A DNA stretch of 26,658 bases from JAVBPA01 sp031549925 (lineage in GTDB: Bacteria; Bacillota; Clostridia; Oscillospirales; CAG-272): assembly GCA_031549925.1 (NCBI GenBank), contig JAVBPA010000092.1, forward strand, positions 1 to 26,658, read 5' to 3'. Both the position numbers and the translations under genes were made by a program. Shown here piece after piece: positions 21,913-26,658 of this stretch; positions within the stretch are counted from its first letter, which is position 1; each line of letters begins with the position of its first letter. The notes beneath the pieces are model-generated. The model searched no databases. It was given only the letters and a program-made list of their open reading frames with translations, and had not been told where the DNA came from.

Positions 21913-24504
21913 TTATAAACGCGGATCAACAGGTTCGCTTTCCATCGCAAGTACTCCGAATACACATTCATGCACACGGTAAAAAGGTTCATTTTTCACA
22001 AAACGTTCCAACGACTCAATACCAAGCGAAAATTCCCGTAAAGCAAGAGAACTCTTTTTATTAATACTGCGTGATTTTAAACGGGGAAGATTTTCCGGAA
22101 GTAAATATTCCGGTCCGTAAATGATACGCAGGTATTCCGATCCGCGGCATTTAACCGCAGGTTGAAGCAAACCTTTTTTCCCTGCTGATATAAAATCATA
22201 TGGTTTCACAACCATTCCTTCTCCTCCGCCCGAAGTCAGTTTTTGCCACCAATCAATACCTCTTTTAACACTTTCTTCGTTTTCAGTTTCAACCACAAGG
22301 TATGGAGTGGCCATAAATAAATCATCATCTCCGACAAAATATTTATTAATTGTATCCATATGCCAAACATGATTGCGATCAACAAAAACGCTGTTCTCTG
22401 CCGCAAGAATATGAAACGGAGCGAGTTTAATTCCCGAAAGACCGTTTGTCGGCCAGCAGTAAACCCGATATGCATCAATATATTTTTCCATTGCTTGTTT
22501 TCGGGATTCTGTTTTTGAAAGCAATGAATTTAAATCAAGATTTTGTCCCGAAACGCTGACTCCTATTTCAAAAGCAGAATATTCCCTCTCAGCTGCCGAT
22601 TTAAGAGCGTCTACGGCGGCGGAAAGTCCCTGTACTCCGGCAATTCCGGTCGGAGCGTATTGTTTTTCCAAAAGTGCCTTCGCTTTAGCTGACCAAGGCA
22701 TCAATTCGCAGTCAAGACATACCCAGTTTGTTTTAAAATCTTCAAAAAAAGCCGATTTTTCAAGCTGAACCCTAATTCTTTCAATAAATTCTTCCTCAAG
22801 CGTTTTTTCATCGAAAAATCTTCGTCCTGTTCGGGTGTAACAAATACCAAACGCATCATCGGAAACGCCGAAGCGTGTTTTTGCGATTTCTTTACTCCGG
22901 CAAATGATTACAACTGCGCGGGAACCCATGTGTTTTTTTTCACAAACAACTTTATTAATTCCGTTTGATGAAAAATAAGAAAAAGCTTCTGAAGGATATT
23001 CCAAAAAATCCGGCAGGCTGCTTGTTGTGCAGGGAGACATTGTGGGAGGTAAATAAATAAGCCAACGCGGATCTGCGGCAAAACGGCTCATCGTTTCGAG
23101 AGCCGCTACCGCATTTTCTTCCCGAACAATTACTTCTTTCATCAAACGCGTATTTAAAATACGTTTCCCGATTACATCTTCTATATCGGGAATATCGTCC
23201 TCACGTATATCTTCATCGGATTTTTCAACATCACCGAGAAACGGCCGAATCGGTTCATAGTATGTTTCTTTAGCCGGTTCTGAAAATATGTCCCCTTCCG
23301 GATAACGATAAGCGGTTAAGCTTCCCCCGAAAACACAACCGGTATCAATACAAATTGTGTTATTTTGTCTTTTCGCTACGGCAACGGGAATATGACCGTA
23401 AACAACGAGCGCTTTACCGCGATATTCCCTGGTCCAGTCATTTCGCACAGGTAAACCGTATTCATCATTTTCTCCGGTAGTTTCCCCATACAGAGCAAAT
23501 TCGCGGACACGTCCGGAACCGCGTCCCTGATATTTTTCTTTCATTCCCGCATGAGCAACGACCAGTTTTCCATCGTCCAATACATAATGGCTAATCAAGG
23601 AGTCAAGAAACTTTTTTATTTTTTCGGATAATTCCGGAGGCTGCTGTTTCAATTCAAGAACAGTTTTATCAAGACCGTGTGTAAGCTGAACATCACGTTT
23701 ATTCAATTTACGAAGAAGTTTTGCGTCATGATTTCCGCAGACACACAAAGCTGTACCGTCCTCGCAAGCATCCATAACAAAACGAAAAGTTTCAGCAATT
23801 TTCGGCCCGCGGTCGCCAAGATCACCGAGAAACAAGAGTTTGCGTTTTTCAGGATGGGAAACGATATATTTATTTTCTATTAAGGAAACAGAATAACCGA
23901 GTTTATTTACAAGATCAATTAATTCGTCAAAGCAGCCGTGTACATCCCCGATTATATCAAATGGTCCGCTATCCAATTTACGATTATTCCAAAGTTTTTG
24001 AATTTCAATTTCTGCTTTTTCAACTTCTTCTTCGTTTTTCAATACATAAATATACCGAAATCCCTCATTTTTCAGATTTTTAATCGATTGACGCAATTGA
24101 CGGCATTGATTGCGTATGGCGTGTTCCGGTACTTGCCGATCTATACGTGTTTTATTTCTGTTTTGACAAAGCTTTTCCGGTAAATCAAGAACTATAGCCA
24201 CAGGCATACAATCTTGATTTTTCGCTAAATCAACGATCGATTTGCGAGAATTTGATTGGACATTTGTAGCGTCTATAACTGTCAGCTTTCCATAACTGAG
24301 ACGCTTTTCAGCAATAAAATGTAATATTTCAAAAGCCGGATTAGTAACATCCATGTTATTTTCATCGTCTGAAACAAGTCCGCGGCAATAATCGGAAGAA
24401 ATAATCTCCGTCGGCAAAAAATGATTTTTAGCAAAAGTAGATTTACCGCTTCCCGATGCACCGATAAGGACGACAAGAGACATTTCCGGTATAATCAATT
24501 TCAT
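21913..24504 (-). CDS. pnkp: Polynucleotide kinase-phosphatase-adenylyltransferase (bacterial Pnkp)
   Basis: An 863-aa RNA-repair enzyme, close to the known length of bacterial Pnkp (about 850-870). Module 1 (1-170) is a 5' polynucleotide kinase with P-loop GASGSGKST (15-23), SSDYCR (36-41), and Arg116, Arg120 and Arg123 in the lid region. Module 2 (about 181-400) is a calcineurin-like 2',3' phosphatase: GDVHG (186-190), GDLGDRGP (227-234), GNHD (257-260), HAGM (318-321), GHIPV (370-374). Module 3 (about 450-863) is a ligase-type adenylyltransferase with the KxxG nucleophile motif KHMG (Lys524-Gly527), a DCE motif (598-600) and GEGMVVKP (761-768). It forms the complex with Hen1 that repairs ribotoxin-cut RNA. 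Its ATG overlaps the hen1 stop (ATGA). Confidence 0.97.
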   Translation of the reverse strand: MKLIIPEMSLVVLIGASGSGKSTFAKNHFLPTEIISSDYCRGLVSDDENNMDVTNPAFEILHFIAEKRLSYGKLTVIDATNVQSNSRKSIVDLAKNQDCMPVAIVLDLPEKLCQNRNKTRIDRQVPEHAIRNQCRQLRQSIKNLKNEGFRYIYVLKNEEEVEKAEIEIQKLWNNRKLDSGPFDIIGDVHGCFDELIDLVNKLGYSVSLIENKYIVSHPEKRKLLFLGDLGDRGPKIAETFRFVMDACEDGTALCVCGNHDAKLLRKLNKRDVQLTHGLDKTVLELKQQPPELSEKIKKFLDSLISHYVLDDGKLVVAHAGMKEKYQGRGSGRVREFALYGETTGENDEYGLPVRNDWTREYRGKALVVYGHIPVAVAKRQNNTICIDTGCVFGGSLTAYRYPEGDIFSEPAKETYYEPIRPFLGDVEKSDEDIREDDIPDIEDVIGKRILNTRLMKEVIVREENAVAALETMSRFAADPRWLIYLPPTMSPCTTSSLPDFLEYPSEAFSYFSSNGINKVVCEKKHMGSRAVVIICRSKEIAKTRFGVSDDAFGICYTRTGRRFFDEKTLEEEFIERIRVQLEKSAFFEDFKTNWVCLDCELMPWSAKAKALLEKQYAPTGIAGVQGLSAAVDALKSAAEREYSAFEIGVSVSGQNLDLNSLLSKTESRKQAMEKYIDAYRVYCWPTNGLSGIKLAPFHILAAENSVFVDRNHVWHMDTINKYFVGDDDLFMATPYLVVETENEESVKRGIDWWQKLTSGGGEGMVVKPYDFISAGKKGLLQPAVKCRGSEYLRIIYGPEYLLPENLPRLKSRSINKKSSLALREFSLGIESLERFVKNEPFYRVHECVFGVLAMESEPVDPRL

Positions 24505-25895
24505 TTCGTAAATACCCCCATTTGAGTCGGTGAGCCGAATTTTTGATCGATATCACCTAAATCAGAAAACTGTACGGAATATCCGTATTCCAGAGAAATT
24601 CTATTTGCCCATTCGCGAAATTCTTTTCTTGTCCATTCAAAACGATGGTCGTTATGTCTTAATTTATTTTCTCCTATGTTTTTATAATTTTCGTTATATT
24701 CACTGTTTGGCGTTGTCAAAACGATTAATGGCGGAGCTGTATATCCGAATAAAACTTTTTCAAATGTCTGAAGCCGTGACAAATCGAGATGTTCAATTAC
24801 TTCGATTACCGTACATGCGTCATATCCTTTTATGCGTTTGTCTTTATAAATTAATGAACCTTGGATTAGTTTTATTCTTTCTTTTTGTTTTTCATTCATC
24901 CGGTTGATTTGCAAGCGTTTGTTTGCGCGATCCAGAACAGAAAAAGAAACATCCATACCAGCGATTTCGGTAAAATCATTTTCTTTTAACAACAACCTGA
25001 GAAGATTTCCTTCTCCGCAGCCAAGATCTATAATGCGTTTTGCCCCGCTTTTTTTAAGAACATCTACTACACGCTCCAATCTGACTTGATTTAGAGTAGT
25101 TTTTCTTTCAAAAACATTATTTAAATCAAAAGTATCTTCCGGATCTTCAAATTCATCATTTGTTTCAGTTTCTGTTAATTTTAATAACGCTTCGTTCACA
25201 TAAGGTTTTTTCCTTAAATAACGCGAAGTTATATATTCTTTCATCGGATGATCGGAAAGCCAGCCTTCTCCGTGACGCAATAGTTTTTCAATTTCATCCT
25301 GACCGATCCAATAATGTTTGACATTATCCAGAACAGGAATAAGTACATATATATGGGTGAGAAGCTCCGATAATTTTACTTCTCCGGAAATTGTAATATT
25401 ATAATATCTGCTCTCTCCCCACTGCTGAAAAGCGTTATCCAGTTTAAAACCTTCGGTTTGCACTTTATATCCTAAAGGTTCAAATAATTTTTTAATAGTT
25501 TCAGACCCGCTGTAACAAGGAAGCATTGTTATCGAGGCTGTAAGAGGAAGTTTTGCCGAAGCCATTTCAGGAAGTTTATCACATCGTCCGGTCATAGCTG
25601 TTCCGTAAACGTGCGAAATAGCCGTACTTAAAAAAGAAGAAGCTACATAGGGTCTGTCATTTACATAATCAAATAATAAACCTTCGCTTTCTTTTCCGTT
25701 TTTTCCACGCGCGAGATCGATTGGATTTAAATCGAGCAGCAAAGCCGCGGTACAAGTATTTTCATTTGCTTCCGGATAAAAAACATGAGCATTTCCGTAG
25801 TTAAGCTTCACTGTCTGCGGACGTGAGGGATTTTTGTGCAGTAAAAAACCTAAATCGGAGGCGTTTGTACCATTATATGTAATTGTCAATAACAT
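24501..25895 (-). CDS. hen1: 3'-terminal RNA ribose 2'-O-methyltransferase Hen1
   Basis: A 464-aa bacterial Hen1. The N-terminal domain (about 1-240, MLLTITYNGTNASDLGFLLHKNP and onwards) is the Pnkp-interacting domain that activates ligation. The C-terminal methyltransferase (about 265-464) has the SAM loop IIDLGCGEGN (288-297), the metal-binding EVIEH (365-369) and HNDH (414-417) characteristic of Hen1, and TTPNSEYN. Hen1 methylates the 2'-OH at the 3' end of a cut RNA before Pnkp seals it, making the repaired site resistant to re-cleavage. SD AAGGAAAGGAA precedes the ATG. The pair is an established RNA-repair cassette; the cognate toxin is not visible here. Confidence 0.97.
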   Translation of the reverse strand: MLLTITYNGTNASDLGFLLHKNPSRPQTVKLNYGNAHVFYPEANENTCTAALLLDLNPIDLARGKNGKESEGLLFDYVNDRPYVASSFLSTAISHVYGTAMTGRCDKLPEMASAKLPLTASITMLPCYSGSETIKKLFEPLGYKVQTEGFKLDNAFQQWGESRYYNITISGEVKLSELLTHIYVLIPVLDNVKHYWIGQDEIEKLLRHGEGWLSDHPMKEYITSRYLRKKPYVNEALLKLTETETNDEFEDPEDTFDLNNVFERKTTLNQVRLERVVDVLKKSGAKRIIDLGCGEGNLLRLLLKENDFTEIAGMDVSFSVLDRANKRLQINRMNEKQKERIKLIQGSLIYKDKRIKGYDACTVIEVIEHLDLSRLQTFEKVLFGYTAPPLIVLTTPNSEYNENYKNIGENKLRHNDHRFEWTRKEFREWANRISLEYGYSVQFSDLGDIDQKFGSPTQMGVFTK

Positions 25896-25943
25896 AAAAA
25901 TGAATTCCTTTCCTTAAAATTCCAAATAGAACAATTCAAATAG

Positions 25944-25973
25944 TTTATACAATCCGTTTTTTGTATTCCACAA
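25944..25973 (-). promoter_or_regulatory. Weak candidate promoter for hen1-pnkp
   Basis: Minus-strand TTGTGG (25968-25973), an 18-bp spacer and TATAAA (25944-25949) about 50 bp upstream of hen1. Only the TTG of the -35 matches consensus. No terminator is seen after the Nudix gene, so readthrough is also possible. Confidence 0.25.
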
Positions 25974-26094
25974 GCAAAATTTCAATTATTTTTTCAGAAA
26001 AATCAAATTTTTTACGTTTTTAAATACTCAAAACATGTATGTTAAAATTTTTTATCTTAATAATATTTTTGCTTTATTATTCACATGATAAAAA

Positions 26095-26547
26095 TTAATT
26101 ATTATATGTAATTTTGCTATGCAATTCATAAAGAGCCGTTTTATTGCTATCCCATTTTAACAAACGGAGCGCTTCATCATACGATACCCAATGATAACCT
26201 ATATGTTCGTCAGATAATTTAATTTCCTCAAAAAATACTTCTGCGCCAAACGAATATTCGGGTATGACATATAAATTTTCGCCCCAAATTTTTCTTTGAA
26301 TATCAGAAAAAATTTTAGTGGGCATATAACACATAGAAATCAATTGCTGTAAATTATTGTTGACAATACCGGTTTCCTCAAAAAGTTCTCTTTTTGCAGC
26401 CTCTAAAGGTTTTTCGGAATCTTCCCCGCCGCCGGCAATAAATTGCATTTGAAACATCGGTTCTTTTCTTTCAAAAACACAATATTTAACTGTGCTGTTT
26501 TCTTTTCTATATAAAATAACCAAAACCTGAAACGGTGCTCTGCCCAT
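26095..26547 (-). CDS. Nudix hydrolase
   Basis: A 150-aa Nudix protein that cleaves nucleoside-diphosphate-linked substrates. A perfect Nudix box, G-x5-E-x7-REL-x-EE-x-G-I, runs from the second Gly of AGGGEDSE to ETGI (about residues 40-62). The N-terminus MGRAPFQVLVILYRKENSTVKYCVFERKE and the tail HIGYHWVSYDEALRLLKWDSNKTALYEL resemble dihydroneopterin-triphosphate/NTP pyrophosphatase types (NudB-like), which is only a guess at substrate. SD GAGGAC lies 8 nt before the ATG, with its own promoter at 26595-26603. It is 199 bp upstream of hen1, so a functional link to RNA repair is not shown. Confidence 0.93.
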   Translation of the reverse strand: MGRAPFQVLVILYRKENSTVKYCVFERKEPMFQMQFIAGGGEDSEKPLEAAKRELFEETGIVNNNLQQLISMCYMPTKIFSDIQRKIWGENLYVIPEYSFGAEVFFEEIKLSDEHIGYHWVSYDEALRLLKWDSNKTALYELHSKITYNN

Positions 26548-26594
26548 AAATATCAGTCCTCATATTATTTAATCTGTCATCTATAATCATATTT

Positions 26595-26603
26595 ATTATA
26601 ACA
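26595..26603 (-). promoter_or_regulatory. Extended -10 promoter for the Nudix gene
   Basis: Minus-strand TGTTATAAT, a perfect -10 with the TG extension, lies about 48 bp upstream of the start codon. The -35 region is only T-rich. Confidence 0.5.
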
Positions 26604-26658
26604 TATTTGCAATAAAAAATAATGGTTTTAATAATATAAATATAGTTCTGTAATTTAT

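Noticed and set aside
22236..22478. Second minus-strand frame within pnkp
   Set aside because: It is an out-of-frame shadow of the conserved ligase module; no frameshift is needed to read pnkp.
1..26658. CRISPR arrays, tRNA/rRNA genes and riboswitches
   Set aside because: No regularly spaced direct repeats, no tRNA cloverleaf or rRNA sequence and no conserved riboswitch core were seen in the intergenic regions.

Overview
The window is AT-rich, and every supported protein gene lies on the minus strand. Strong Shine-Dalgarno sites, sigma-A-type extended -10 promoters, a clostridial-style Feo iron operon, a bacterial Pnkp/Hen1 pair and many lipoprotein or kinase/FHA surface genes point to an anaerobic Firmicute, probably a gut-type Clostridia. 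I cannot name the species.

Layout, by window position. (1) 1-3171: ferrous-iron uptake operon feoA-feoA-feoB, with feoB running off the left edge, behind a TTGACA/TATCCT promoter whose start region carries two GTTAG-N6-CTAAC palindromes. (2) 3284-6283: a uroporphyrinogen-decarboxylase-family (COG0407-like) enzyme followed by a RecQ helicase whose zinc-binding segment has been lengthened by a 9-bp coding repeat. (3) 6315-12516: a tightly packed six-gene operon, in transcription order: a 95-aa unknown, a zinc-ribbon/FHA protein, a membrane PP2C phosphatase, an extracytoplasmic trypsin-like protease joined through a membrane helix to a cytoplasmic FHA domain, a second divergent PP2C, and a zinc-ribbon Ser/Thr kinase with an extracytoplasmic sensor-like region. 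A clear rho-independent terminator follows. (4) 12592-14263: a 12-TM membrane protein with a C-terminal LuxR-type HTH, with its own promoter and terminator; a 19-bp dyad lies between it and the signalling operon. (5) 14324-20633: three consecutive predicted lipoproteins (small unknown, rhodanese, and a 1653-aa multi-domain protein) ending in a terminator. (6) 20713-21466: a RAYT (IS200-like REP-associated transposase) with two REP-like palindromes inside its own reading frame, plus a short ORF downstream that has a good SD but only an ATA start. (7) 21477-25895: VOC-family protein and the RNA-repair pair Pnkp/Hen1 (4-bp overlap). (8) 26095-26603: Nudix hydrolase with its own extended -10 promoter.

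The best candidate for a poorly described system is region 3-4. A kinase, two phosphatases and two FHA readers are co-encoded with a protease that faces outside. The kinase and the free FHA protein share the exact peptide SSDNIGKTV, and the FHA protein repeats the GKTV core three times. This suggests a phospho-threonine relay in which the kinase, the FHA adaptor and the protease-FHA fusion are physically linked, with the PP2C proteins resetting it and the membrane LuxR protein possibly controlling expression. The domain content and the motif are seen directly; the circuit is inference. No tRNA, rRNA, CRISPR array or complete insertion sequence was recognised, and there is no gene-free stretch longer than 300 bp.
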